Source: JAYPWI01 sp964629575
GTDB lineage: Bacteria > Actinomycetota > Acidimicrobiia > Acidimicrobiales > Poriferisodalaceae
Direction of reading: 5' to 3'
Length of the DNA: 64,000 nucleotides
Assembly (NCBI GenBank): GCA_964629575.1
Contig: CAZVUM010000011.1
Span: 23,587-87,586, forward strand
Shown piece after piece: positions 8,111-16,651 of this stretch. Below the pieces are notes generated by a model that searched no databases, had not been told where the DNA came from, and saw only the letters and a list, made by a program, of their open reading frames with translations. The translations under genes and the position numbers were made by a program. Every line of letters starts with the position of its first letter. Position 1 is the stretch's first letter.

Positions 8111-9355
8111 GTGCCTGAGGCCAAGCCCGCCGACGATGGGATCCGCGATCCCCTGACCCTCCGCCCTCCCACGTTCGTCAAGAAGGGCTGGATCGACGGC
8201 GGTGAGCGCGTCCGGCACGAAGCGGCGGTTCTCGGCGACGCCCGGCACCCCGGCGTGGTCGAGGTTGTCCACGTCCGTGACGACGGGGACAGCTGCGAGC
8301 TCCACCTCGCGGTCGTGGACGGTGACACCCTCGCCGCCGGCGAGCCCCGAGAACTCGATGAGCTGCTGAACCTCGTGATCAGCGTGGGACGAACATTGTG
8401 CGACCTGCATCACCGCGGTGTCCGACACGGCAACGTTCGCTCCGACCACGTCCTTCTCGACAACCGGAATCGAACCGTTCTGTGCGGCTTCGGCGACGCT
8501 GGTCGGGCGGGCGAGAGCCGAGCGCCCCTCGCGAGCGCGGACATCGCAGGATTCGGTCGGCTGATCCTCACCGAGCTGTCCAAGAGCGAAGAGGCCGGCG
8601 TGATCGGCAGCGAGGATCGGCGAGCCTGGGCCGTGCGTTCCCTCGCCGAAGACGCGGCGACCGTCGACGATCCCGACAGCACACTCGACGAGTACGTCCA
8701 GCGACTGGCCATCCTCGCTGCGGCAGAGCCACCCCGCGCCAGACCTGTGGTCCGACCGCAGGTGCTGGCCGTGGTGGTTGGCGTCGTCGCGATCGCATTC
8801 GTCGTGGGCTGGCGCGCCGTGCGGCCACCGACAGCCCCACCCCAATCCGCCGCGGTGACGGAGCCAGAACCGGCCCCCGAAACATCCTTGGCCGTGACCG
8901 GGTCGGATTCCGAAGTCGCCGAGCCCCCGCCGACAGCGACCCTGCTGGCGCCGGCGCCAGCCTTTCCTGGATGCCCCACCACGGACGACGACCCGTCCGC
9001 TGTCCGAGTGGACGTCGACGACGATGGCTGCCCGGAGGACATTCGAGTCGACGGCAGGGTGATCACGGCTGGAGCTCGGCGCTGGAGCGTCGGTCAGGAC
9101 GGCGACAGGCTCCTCATCGGCGATTTCCACTGCACCGGCCGGCCGCTCCCGGCCATCGTTCGCCCTGCCACCGGCGCCGTCTTCATCTTCGGCGAGTGGC
9201 CGCTGGGGTCGACGCCGGTGCGGGTTCCCTCGGTCGCAACCCTCGATGACCCGCTGTCGGCCCGGGTCACGCGAGACGGCGAGTGCGACGTCATCGCTTC
9301 GAGCGCATCGGGTGAACAGGTTCGAGTCGGACCAAGTGGCGAGTTGCCGGCGTGA
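8111..9355 (+). CDS. Membrane-anchored pseudokinase with extracytoplasmic domain
   Basis: 414 residues. Residues about 20-205 follow a Ser/Thr kinase fold, but the catalytic loop reads VRHGNVRSDHVLL where HRDxKxxN is expected (D to N at 108, K to R, N to H) and the DFG motif is GFG (126-128). No glycine-rich loop is visible. A single membrane helix (about 216-236) is followed by a Pro/Thr-rich linker and an outer domain with VRVDVDDDGCPEDIRVD, which resembles a Ca-binding or FG-GAP-type loop. It lies after the Tad operon behind its own promoter and overlaps a LysM gene, so a sensory or scaffold role at the envelope is a fair inference. Confidence 0.7.
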   Translation: MPEAKPADDGIRDPLTLRPPTFVKKGWIDGGERVRHEAAVLGDARHPGVVEVVHVRDDGDSCELHLAVVDGDTLAAGEPRELDELLNLVISVGRTLCDLHHRGVRHGNVRSDHVLLDNRNRTVLCGFGDAGRAGESRAPLASADIAGFGRLILTELSKSEEAGVIGSEDRRAWAVRSLAEDAATVDDPDSTLDEYVQRLAILAAAEPPRARPVVRPQVLAVVVGVVAIAFVVGWRAVRPPTAPPQSAAVTEPEPAPETSLAVTGSDSEVAEPPPTATLLAPAPAFPGCPTTDDDPSAVRVDVDDDGCPEDIRVDGRVITAGARRWSVGQDGDRLLIGDFHCTGRPLPAIVRPATGAVFIFGEWPLGSTPVRVPSVATLDDPLSARVTRDGECDVIASSASGEQVRVGPSGELPA

Positions 9356-10071
9356 GAGTCGCCCTGCGCCGTCTGATCGTCACGGTTTTCCTGGCAAGTG
9401 GAGCCATCGCCCTCGCCGCCGCACCGATCGGCCACCGCGCCACGCCTCCGTTGTGGGATCTGACGGGAACGGTGGAGTGGTTGACGCATGCCTCGCCAGA
9501 CGCTGTCGCCGCACTTCTGGTGCGCAGCTCAGCCAGTCTCTTCGCCGCTCATCTCGCGTTGGTCGCGCTCGTGTTGAGCTTGACGGGTGAGCGCGCCACT
9601 TCGAGTCGGGGCCTCGCGCTCGTGGTGCCTTCGGTCAGCCGGCGAGTGATTGCTCCACTTCTCGGGCTCTCCATCGTCGCCAGCGCGTCGCTCGCTGGTG
9701 CCAGCGAGGTCGAACCCGAGGCAGTCGTCGTCGACGAAACGCGGTGCGACGAGGACCCTGACGACTGCGCGACCCTCGTCCTCCTCGACGAGGAGACCGC
9801 GTCGATCCAGCTGATACGCCCGCTGGTGGTAGCGCCCCACATCGGCGACCACCACGGCCAACTCCAAGCGTCCGAGGACTCGTCGCCGCGAACCTGGACG
9901 GTCGAAGCCGGCGATCACTTCTGGTCCATCGCCCGGCGAACGCTGGCACAGGAGCACGGGGTCACGCTCGAGCAGCATTGGCGAGCGCTCATCGAACTCA
10001 ACCGTGACCGGCTCCCCGACCCGTGCAATCCGGACCTGATCTATCCCGACATGGTGCTCCGCCTGAGGTGA
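9352..10071 (+). CDS. Membrane protein with C-terminal LysM domain
   Basis: 239 residues, GTG start overlapping the pseudokinase stop. Two or three hydrophobic segments lie in the first 125 residues; a Cys pair (CDEDPDDC) follows. Residues about 180-239 form a LysM-like domain (TWTVEAGDHFWSIARRTL ... IYPDMVLRLR), which binds peptidoglycan. Co-transcription with the pseudokinase suggests a cell-wall contact function for the pair, perhaps linked to pilus anchoring. Confidence 0.72.
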   Translation: MRVALRRLIVTVFLASGAIALAAAPIGHRATPPLWDLTGTVEWLTHASPDAVAALLVRSSASLFAAHLALVALVLSLTGERATSSRGLALVVPSVSRRVIAPLLGLSIVASASLAGASEVEPEAVVVDETRCDEDPDDCATLVLLDEETASIQLIRPLVVAPHIGDHHGQLQASEDSSPRTWTVEAGDHFWSIARRTLAQEHGVTLEQHWRALIELNRDRLPDPCNPDLIYPDMVLRLR

Positions 10072-10092
10072 GCTGGGGAGCCGGCGAGATCG

Positions 10093-11187
10093 TCAGCCGC
10101 CCCGCGGCGTGAGGCGAACCGCGACCTCGTTGGCGAGCAGGCGCCCGTCGCGGGTGAGGCGCGCCCGGCCATCACTGCCGACGTCGACCAGGTGCCGCAC
10201 CTCGTCGGGAACCGTCTCGGCGGGCACCCCGTCACGAGTTCGCAGCGCGAGCTGCAGACCTTCGAGCTCCGCCGCATCGGGGTCGAGCTGTTCGTCGCCT
10301 GCCTCGACGTTCTCGCCCGCAGCGATCGCAGCGACGAACCGCTCGGGGGTGCGGATCGACCAGAACCGCCGGCCTGCGACATGGCTGTGCGCCGCGACGC
10401 CGAGCCCCAGATACTCACCCTGGGACCAGTACAAGAGGTTGTGTCGGCACTCCTCGCCCGGGCGAGCCCAGTTGCTGATCTCGTAGTTGGTGAGACCCGC
10501 AGAGGTGAGCAGGTCGTCGGCGACGAGGTACTTGTCGGCCTGTACATCGTCGTCAGGGTGGCGGGCTGGATCGTCGGCGAGCGGCGTGCCCGGCTCGACG
10601 GTGAGCGCGTACGCGGAGACATGATCGGGCCGCAGGTCGAGGGCGTCGGTCAAGGATCGCCGCCAGTCGTCCTCGCTCTCCCCCACCCCGCCGTAGATGA
10701 GATCCAGGTTGAGACGCGCGATCCCCACCGACCGCACGATCTCGACCGCGCGCCGGACGTTGGGCGGATCGTGACGCCGACCGAGCGCGTCGAGCACATG
10801 GGGCACCATCGACTGCACCCCGAGGCTGATGCGGTTCACCCCGGCCGCTGCGTACACCGCCATCTGTTCGACCGTGACCTCGTCGGGGTTGCATTCCACC
10901 GTGAATTCGGCGTCGGGCGCGATCGGGAGCGGGTCGAACACCTCCATGAGGAGTTCGGCCGGGACCAGGTTGGGCGTACCACCACCGACGAACACCGAGG
11001 TGATCGGGGGCAACTCCTGCGCGACGTTCGTGGCCTGGGTCAGGCATGCCGCCAAATAGTCCTCGATGAGGTGATGGCGGTCCGTCCAGGTCGCGAACGC
11101 GCAGTAGTCACAACGCGACTCGCAGAACGGAACGTGGAGGTAGATCCCGAACGGGGACCCGGCTGCAACACCGCCTTCCGAGCTCAC
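10093..11187 (-). CDS. hemW: Radical SAM haem chaperone HemW
   Basis: 364 residues from a GTG. FGIYLHVPFCESRCDYCAF gives the CxxxCxxC cluster ligands (C22, C26, C29) with the extra HemW-type tyrosine and Phe. VFVGGGTPNLVP, VECNPDEVT and GVNRISLGVQSM are the classic HemW/HemN-like blocks. HemW delivers haem to respiratory enzymes; it is not the oxygen-independent coproporphyrinogen oxidase it is often labelled as. Its GTG is ten bases after the DUF2797 stop. Confidence 0.93.
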   Translation of the reverse strand: MSSEGGVAAGSPFGIYLHVPFCESRCDYCAFATWTDRHHLIEDYLAACLTQATNVAQELPPITSVFVGGGTPNLVPAELLMEVFDPLPIAPDAEFTVECNPDEVTVEQMAVYAAAGVNRISLGVQSMVPHVLDALGRRHDPPNVRRAVEIVRSVGIARLNLDLIYGGVGESEDDWRRSLTDALDLRPDHVSAYALTVEPGTPLADDPARHPDDDVQADKYLVADDLLTSAGLTNYEISNWARPGEECRHNLLYWSQGEYLGLGVAAHSHVAGRRFWSIRTPERFVAAIAAGENVEAGDEQLDPDAAELEGLQLALRTRDGVPAETVPDEVRHLVDVGSDGRARLTRDGRLLANEVAVRLTPRGG

Positions 11188-11197
11188 GGTGTCGACC

Positions 11198-12148
11198 TCA
11201 GAACAGTGCCGCCTGGACCGCGACTTCGTCGGCTTCGTGCTCGCCGAGGTCGATCTCGACGCCGAACAGCTGACCGACGTCGACCGCGAACCGCTCTTCG
11301 AATCCCGGGCGCTCCACGATGGCGACCCGCCCCACGGCGCCGACGACCGTCAGATCATGTGAGCCGCGGTCGAGCGACGCCGGATATCGAACCACTCGCT
11401 CGACGACGTCGCTGTCGGCCAGGGGGTTGGACCACTGCTCTTCGATCGCCTCGATCCGGGGATCGGCCATGGCGCCTACGAGTTCGCCGACCTGGATCTC
11501 CGCCCGGTCGAGCGCCTCGTGGAGCACCGTCGGTGGACGGGGCGACACGAGTCCGTCGATCTTGCGAGCAACCGTCACCGCCTGTTGCACGCCGAGGGTC
11601 TCGGTGACCAGATCCTCGATCTCACGCACCGCAAAGCCGTCCTTCGCGAGTGCGACGTATCTGGCAAACCACGCACCCTGTTCGAGCAGCCTGTGGCCAC
11701 CTGCCGAACCAGCGGAGGTTCCGACCTTGAGCGAGGTGTCGCAGAACACCGCGAGATACAGCCGGTGAGGTTGATCGAGGTGATCGGCGATGCGGCCGTC
11801 GACCGCCCCTCGCCCCAGCCTGTGAGCCTGATGCATGCTCGCGGCGACCACGTTGTCGACGGTTCGGCACCGCTCGCATTGCCGGCCCTCCACGGGCGGC
11901 TTGTCGCAGTCGACGTGCACAGGTCCGCCCGCTGAACGATCGGTATGGCCGAGACACCGGGCCTCGCCGTCCTCAGCGACCTGATATCGAAGCCGGGCAC
12001 CCAAAAGCGGGATCGCCTGGGAGGCGTCGGAACCGGCCGGTCGGATCCGCAGGCGCGCTTGACCGCCGGCCCAGGTGAGCCCGACGAGGTGGGCTCGGCC
12101 GGCGATGTCTGAGAGCTGTGTGTCGACCGAGTCGGGTACGGCGTTCAG
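11198..12148 (-). CDS. DUF2797 family protein
   Basis: The frame contains the DUF2797 hallmarks: a C-L-G-H metal-like site, CERCRTVDNVVAASMH, YLAVFCDTSLKVGTS and RLLEQGAWFARYVA. Function of the family is unknown; the GIY-YIG-like look of YLAVF...KVG is an impression only. A start at the TTG at 12004 would remove the conserved opening (GLTWAGGQARLRI). No ATG, GTG or TTG occurs further up in frame before the neighbouring gene, but a CTG at 12146-12148 overlaps the upstream stop as CTGA, mirroring the ATGA overlaps elsewhere. I take that as the likely start (about 316 residues). Confidence 0.7.
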   Translation of the reverse strand: MNAVPDSVDTQLSDIAGRAHLVGLTWAGGQARLRIRPAGSDASQAIPLLGARLRYQVAEDGEARCLGHTDRSAGGPVHVDCDKPPVEGRQCERCRTVDNVVAASMHQAHRLGRGAVDGRIADHLDQPHRLYLAVFCDTSLKVGTSAGSAGGHRLLEQGAWFARYVALAKDGFAVREIEDLVTETLGVQQAVTVARKIDGLVSPRPPTVLHEALDRAEIQVGELVGAMADPRIEAIEEQWSNPLADSDVVERVVRYPASLDRGSHDLTVVGAVGRVAIVERPGFEERFAVDVGQLFGVEIDLGEHEADEVAVQAALF

Positions 12149-12663
12149 ACGCCCAAGCGTAGGCCGAGGTCGGCCAGCCGCGAGGTGGCGGTCTCGACGC
12201 TCGTGTCGAGGATGCAGGCGATGGCCCGGAGGTCGTCGCGCCGGATCGTGAGCATTCGGCCGTTGAAGTCCTGGCGCTGCATCTGAATCATCGTCAGATA
12301 CCGCGTCAGCATCGACGACTCGGGCAACGAGAGCGTTTCGAGCCGTGTCAGGTCGATGGTGACGTTGGCGTCGTCACGACCCTCCATGACGTCGAGCTCT
12401 GCATCGTCATCGCCGCGCGGAAGCAGCTGGGCGACGGGCACGTGGTAGAAGCTGGCCAGCCGCGACAGACGCGGCACGGAGATCGCCCGCTCACCGCGCT
12501 CGTATGCGCCCAGAACCGACGCTTTGAACTCGTGATGGGATTCGGCCTCCACGTCCTGAAGCGACATCCGCTTCTGACGCCTGATGGCCCGGAGGCGTTC
12601 GCCGACGCGCTTGCCGTACGTCGCGTCCTCTTCCGCCTCGTCCCGAAGGTCAATTTCCGACAT
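12145..12663 (-). CDS. bldD: BldD-like transcription regulator with c-di-GMP signature
   Basis: 172 residues. N-terminal HTH (about 18-80) with RLRAIRRQKRMSLQDVE and GAYERGERAISVPRLSRLA, very close in pattern to BldD. The C-terminal domain carries RQD (130-132), eight residues, then RRDD (141-144): the RXD-X8-RXXD motif by which Streptomyces BldD binds a c-di-GMP tetramer and dimerises. BldD represses developmental genes in Streptomyces; targets here are unknown. Start ATG at 12663. It overlaps the DUF2797 gene, which places it in the same transcript as hemW. Confidence 0.85.
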   Translation of the reverse strand: MSEIDLRDEAEEDATYGKRVGERLRAIRRQKRMSLQDVEAESHHEFKASVLGAYERGERAISVPRLSRLASFYHVPVAQLLPRGDDDAELDVMEGRDDANVTIDLTRLETLSLPESSMLTRYLTMIQMQRQDFNGRMLTIRRDDLRAIACILDTSVETATSRLADLGLRLGV

Positions 12664-12723
12664 ACAACATTTGAGCCGAGCCCAAGGGGCTGGGATCGGT
12701 TCCTCCTCGGGGAACAGACTAGC

Positions 12724-13431
12724 TCACGCTGAGTGTTCGAATACCAATCGAGATCGCAGGAGGGTCAAGGTGGCCCCTGCCACGATGGCGGCCGTCTCGG
12801 CCCGCAGCACCGTCGGCCCGAGGTCGATGTGCACTGATTCCGGGCCGAGCTCTGTGCTGTCCCAGCCCCCTTCAGGCCCCACGAACACCGTCGGATGGGC
12901 CAAGGTGGGTGCGATTCCGCCACGGTGGGCGAGTGCCCCGCCACCGTCCGCTCGTGCAGTGGTGGCGTCGATCAGCGCTTCGACCACAGGTACGCGCACC
13001 TGACGGCTCTGCATCGCAGCCGCTCTGGCCACGGACCGTAGCCGTCGCAGGTGCCGCTCTCCGCGCTCACCGTCCCAGCGCACCACGGATCTGGCCGAGC
13101 TCAGAGGTTGGATGCGGTCGACCCCGAGCTCGGTCAGCTTCTGGACGATCCAGCCCGGTCGGTCGCCTTTGGGAACCACGAACCCGACCGTGATCAGCGG
13201 CTCGGGTGCCACTACGGAGACCACATCGGCCGCCGGCTCCGGCTGAGAGGCGAACCTCGCCGCCCTCCAGCGACCGGCACCGTCGGACAGGGTGATCGGG
13301 TCGCCGTCTCGGACCCGCAGGACCCGTCGCAGATGATGCTCGTCCTCGTCGAGAAGCTGCGGCGACTCGAGGGAGTCGACGAACACGTGGGGACCTCCCG
13401 TCCCGTCGGGTGGGGGTCCGCTGGTGGCCAC
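12724..13431 (-). CDS. rsmE: 16S rRNA m3U1498 methyltransferase RsmE
   Basis: 235 residues. An N-terminal PUA-like part (HHLRRVLRVRDGDPITLSDG) precedes a SPOUT methyltransferase domain with KLTELGVDRIQPL, RSVVRWDGERGERHLRRLRSV and FVGPEGGWDSTELG followed by LRAETAAI, all standard RsmE blocks. It sits three bases after dnaJ, the usual dnaJ-rsmE order of actinobacteria. Confidence 0.93.
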   Translation of the reverse strand: MATSGPPPDGTGGPHVFVDSLESPQLLDEDEHHLRRVLRVRDGDPITLSDGAGRWRAARFASQPEPAADVVSVVAPEPLITVGFVVPKGDRPGWIVQKLTELGVDRIQPLSSARSVVRWDGERGERHLRRLRSVARAAAMQSRQVRVPVVEALIDATTARADGGGALAHRGGIAPTLAHPTVFVGPEGGWDSTELGPESVHIDLGPTVLRAETAAIVAGATLTLLRSRLVFEHSA

Positions 13432-13434
13432 CGG

Positions 13435-14559
13435 CTACTGGAACGCCGAGCGCAGTTTGCCGAGCAAGCCCTTGTCCCCCGGATCGGCGACGTCCTCGCC
13501 GCGCTGCTCCGCGAGCGCCCGAAGCGCCGCTTCGTCGTCTTTGGAGAGCTTGGTGGGGATGACCACCCGCAATGAGATCAGGAGGTCGCCTCGGCCTCGG
13601 CCGCGCCCTTCGAGCCGTGGAACCCCGTGGCCACGCAGCCGCAGCACCTCGCCTGGCTGGGTTCCGGGTGGGATGGCGAGTTCTTCGGGGCCATCGAGGG
13701 TCTCGAACTCGATCCGGGCTCCGAGGGCCGCCTGCAGCATCGAGACAGGCTGCTCGGCGACGAGATGGTCGCCCTCGCGGACGAAACGGTCAGAGTCCGT
13801 GACCCGCAGGTGGACATAGAGGTCTCCCGCATCTCCGCCTCGCGCGCCCACGGCGCCTCGACCGGTGAGGCGCAACGTCGAGCCGGTGTCCACCCCTGCC
13901 GGAACCCGCACCTCATAGGAGCGGGTGTCCATTCGCCGCCCTTCGCCACCACACGCGGAGCACGGGTCGGGGATCTCCTCACCGACCCCGCCGCAGGTGG
14001 GACACGGTGCGGTCGTCATCATCTGGCCGAGCAGGCTCTGGCGCACCTGGCGCACCTGGCCCTGACCGCCACACGTCGAGCACGTGCGGATCAGCGTGCC
14101 GGGCGTCGCACCGCTCCCTTCGCAGGTGTCGCACGCGACCGCGGTGCGCAGCTCGACCCGCCGATCGACACCGAAGATCGCTTCTTCGAAGTCCAGATCG
14201 ATCACGACCTCTTGGTCTTGACCCCGCGGTGGCCCTGTGGGGCCGCGGGACCGCCCACCGCCGAACGGGTTGCCGCCGAAGAAGTTCTCGAAGATGTCGT
14301 TGAGGTCGAAGTTGAACGGATCGCCACCCGCCCCGCCACGAAGGCCCTCGGCGCCGAAGCGGTCGTATCGTGCCCTGGCCTCGTCGTCGGACAGCACGGC
14401 GTACGCCTCGCTGATCTCCTTGAACTTGGCCTCCGCAGCCGGATCGTCGGGGTTGGCGTCGGGGTGGTACTGACGAGCGAGGCGGCGGTAGGCCTTCTTG
14501 AGATCGTCCGACGAGGCGTCGCGGGAGACCTCGAGCAGCTCGTAGTAGTCGGTTGCCAT
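13435..14559 (-). CDS. dnaJ: Chaperone DnaJ
   Basis: 374 residues. J domain (1-68) with the HPD tripeptide near 32-34, a Gly/Phe-rich region, then four CxxCxGxG zinc repeats (CDTCEGSG, CSTCGGQG, CPTCGGVG, CSACGGEG) and two C-terminal beta domains. Co-chaperone of DnaK. No dnaK or grpE is nearby; in actinobacteria a second dnaJ commonly sits next to hrcA, and that is the arrangement here. Confidence 0.97.
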   Translation of the reverse strand: MATDYYELLEVSRDASSDDLKKAYRRLARQYHPDANPDDPAAEAKFKEISEAYAVLSDDEARARYDRFGAEGLRGGAGGDPFNFDLNDIFENFFGGNPFGGGRSRGPTGPPRGQDQEVVIDLDFEEAIFGVDRRVELRTAVACDTCEGSGATPGTLIRTCSTCGGQGQVRQVRQSLLGQMMTTAPCPTCGGVGEEIPDPCSACGGEGRRMDTRSYEVRVPAGVDTGSTLRLTGRGAVGARGGDAGDLYVHLRVTDSDRFVREGDHLVAEQPVSMLQAALGARIEFETLDGPEELAIPPGTQPGEVLRLRGHGVPRLEGRGRGRGDLLISLRVVIPTKLSKDDEAALRALAEQRGEDVADPGDKGLLGKLRSAFQ

Positions 14560-14579
14560 CGCCGCAGTCGTCTCCGCAG

Positions 14580-15584
14580 TCAGTCGTCTGTGGTCTCGCC
14601 CAGCGACTCACCGAGCCGGCTGCTCACCACCTGAACGGCGGCGAGGGCCCGCGGATAGTCCATCCGGGTGGGTCCCAGCAGTCCGATGCTACCGACCGGT
14701 TCGCCATCAACGTTGTACGGGGCGACCACCACCGCGCACTCCGATAGCGGCTCCAAGCCGGTCTCGGACCCGATCGCGACGCTGAGACCTCGCTCCACGA
14801 GGCTGCCGAGCAGGCTCACGACGAGCAGTTGCTCCTCGAGCACCGCCAGCACCGACGTGACCGTCGAGATCGCCTCGAACTGTCCAGCCATGCTGGCCGC
14901 CCCGCCGACGTACAGGTCCCCGGTCGCTTCGTTCTCGCCGAGCGCCAGCAACGCGGCGCCGATCAGGTCGTCGACCTCGGCATCTCCACTCGCGGGCACC
15001 TGAGGTGCGACGCCGAGGGAGTTGCCCACCAGGGCCGCACTGAGCAGCTCCGAAGCCGTCACGCACGCGTCGTCCGAGGACTCGACGCCGGCCGGCGCAT
15101 CGATCAGCGACCGCTTGATCGAACCGGACGCCGTCACGATCACCAGCAGAAGCTTGCCGCCTCCGAGGTCGACCAGCTGCACCGATCGGATCATCGCGGG
15201 GTCGCGTTGGGGACCGACGACGACAGCCGCGTAGGTGGTCAGCTCCGACAGGAGGCGGCTGGTGTCGACGAGCCGCTGCTCGATCTCACCCTGGGCGTGT
15301 GCGAAGAACTTGCGCACTTGCCGGGTGGCAGTCGCGTCCAACCGTCCGGGGCCCAGGGCATCGACGAAGTATCGGTACCCGGCCTCGGTGGGGATCCGGC
15401 CGGCGCTGGTGTGTGGCTGCGCCAAGAAGCCGTCCGCCTCGAGCGAGGCCATGTCGTTGCGAATCGTCGCCGCGGACACATCGAGACCCGACAGTTCCGT
15501 CACGGCGCGAGAGCCAACGGGCTGCGCGGTGTCGATGAAGCTCTCAACGACGGCTCGAAGGACCGTCGCCTTTCGCTCGTCCAT
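14580..15584 (-). CDS. hrcA: Heat-inducible repressor HrcA
   Basis: 334 residues from the ATG at 15584, with GAGGA nine bases upstream; the longer upstream frame is not credible. HTH region: ERKATVLRAVVESFIDTAQPVGS and LDVSAATIRNDMASLE, then GRIPTEAGYRYFVD, all HrcA signatures. HrcA represses chaperone operons at CIRCE sites. No CIRCE inverted repeat is visible upstream of this gene. A TATCAT box about 40 bases before the start (15616-15621) is a possible -10 element. Confidence 0.95.
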   Translation of the reverse strand: MDERKATVLRAVVESFIDTAQPVGSRAVTELSGLDVSAATIRNDMASLEADGFLAQPHTSAGRIPTEAGYRYFVDALGPGRLDATATRQVRKFFAHAQGEIEQRLVDTSRLLSELTTYAAVVVGPQRDPAMIRSVQLVDLGGGKLLLVIVTASGSIKRSLIDAPAGVESSDDACVTASELLSAALVGNSLGVAPQVPASGDAEVDDLIGAALLALGENEATGDLYVGGAASMAGQFEAISTVTSVLAVLEEQLLVVSLLGSLVERGLSVAIGSETGLEPLSECAVVVAPYNVDGEPVGSIGLLGPTRMDYPRALAAVQVVSSRLGESLGETTDD

Positions 15585-15655
15585 CGCGTCCTCGTGTCCC
15601 AGGTACTGGGGGGAATGATATCGACACCCGGGTGGAGCGCAGCCTGAGGTCCCCC

Positions 15656-15661
15656 TAACCT
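15656..15661 (+). promoter_or_regulatory. -10 box of a leaderless moxR transcript
   Basis: TAACCT begins twelve bases before the moxR ATG, so transcription should start at or beside the start codon. There is no ribosome binding site and no strong -35 box. The same spacing is seen at 8099/8111. Confidence 0.4.
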
Positions 15662-15667
15662 GCGCGC

Positions 15668-16651
15668 ATGACCGAGGAGACGTCGCGCCAACGGTTGGAT
15701 GAGCTCCTCGACGAGATCGAGCGCGCGGTCTTGGGAAAACGCGACGTTCTCGAAGCAATGGTGATCGCGCTCGTCGGCGGCGGGCACGTTCTCATCGAGG
15801 ACGTCCCTGGAGTGGCCAAGACCCTGATGGCCCGAAGTCTGGCCGCGGCGACCGACCTCTCGTTCGGACGCATTCAGTTCACGCCGGATCTCGTGCCGTC
15901 CGACATCACCGGGTCGGCTCTCCCCGAACCGGGAACCCACCAGCTCGTGTTCCAGCCAGGGCCCGTCTTCGCCCACCTGGTCCTCGGCGACGAGGTCAAC
16001 CGGGCCCCACCCAAGACCCAGGCCGCCCTTCTCGAAGCAATGGAGGAGTCCCAGGTCACGGTCGACGGCGTCACCCACCACCTCCCCGACCCCTTCATGG
16101 TCATCGCCACACAGAACCCGATCGAGTCCGACGGCACCTACCCGCTGCCCCACGCGCAGCTGGACCGGTTCATGTTCCGGCTCAGGGTCGGGCCGCTCGA
16201 TGCAGGCGATGAGGTCGAGATACTTCGGCAGCGGATCGATCGCGGTCAGGACGAGGTGGATCTGGCGGTCGTGCTCGATGCCGATTCGGTCGCGTCGGCG
16301 CGCAAGGCAGCAGAGCAGGTCGGCGTTGACGACGACGTCCTCGTGTACGCGGCAGCGGTTGCGGCGGCGACACGAGAGGACCCCAACGTCGATCTCGGGG
16401 TCAGCACTCGCGCGGTCGTTGCGCTCATCAGGGCCGCCCGAGCTCGTGCCGTGGTTCGTGGACGCGATTTCGTGGTGCCCGACGACGTGAAGATCCTCGC
16501 ACCGCTCACCTTCGCCCACAGACTCGTAATGAGCACCGAAGCCTGGGTGCGTGGAGTGACCGGGCAGGACGTGATCGCGAACTGCCTGGAGCAGGTGCCT
16601 GTTCCCGAGTCGCTGACGGCCGCGGATCGCGCAGCCCTCAGCCGTGACTGA
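15668..16651 (+). CDS. MoxR-family AAA+ ATPase
   Basis: 327 residues. Walker A reads GGHVLIEDVPGVAKT, Walker B LVLGDEVNRAPPKTQAALLEAM, sensor 1 FMVIATQNPIESDGTYPLP, arginine-finger region ALDRF-like AQLDRFMFRL. These are the canonical MoxR blocks. MoxR ATPases act as chaperones for metal- or VWA/DUF58-type partners. Directly followed by a DUF58 gene with an eight-base overlap, the standard pairing. Confidence 0.93.
   Translation: MTEETSRQRLDELLDEIERAVLGKRDVLEAMVIALVGGGHVLIEDVPGVAKTLMARSLAAATDLSFGRIQFTPDLVPSDITGSALPEPGTHQLVFQPGPVFAHLVLGDEVNRAPPKTQAALLEAMEESQVTVDGVTHHLPDPFMVIATQNPIESDGTYPLPHAQLDRFMFRLRVGPLDAGDEVEILRQRIDRGQDEVDLAVVLDADSVASARKAAEQVGVDDDVLVYAAAVAAATREDPNVDLGVSTRAVVALIRAARARAVVRGRDFVVPDDVKILAPLTFAHRLVMSTEAWVRGVTGQDVIANCLEQVPVPESLTAADRAALSRD

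Noticed and set aside
15585..15667. CIRCE operator at hrcA
   Set aside because: I looked for the TTAGCACTC/GAGTGCTAA inverted repeat and found none.
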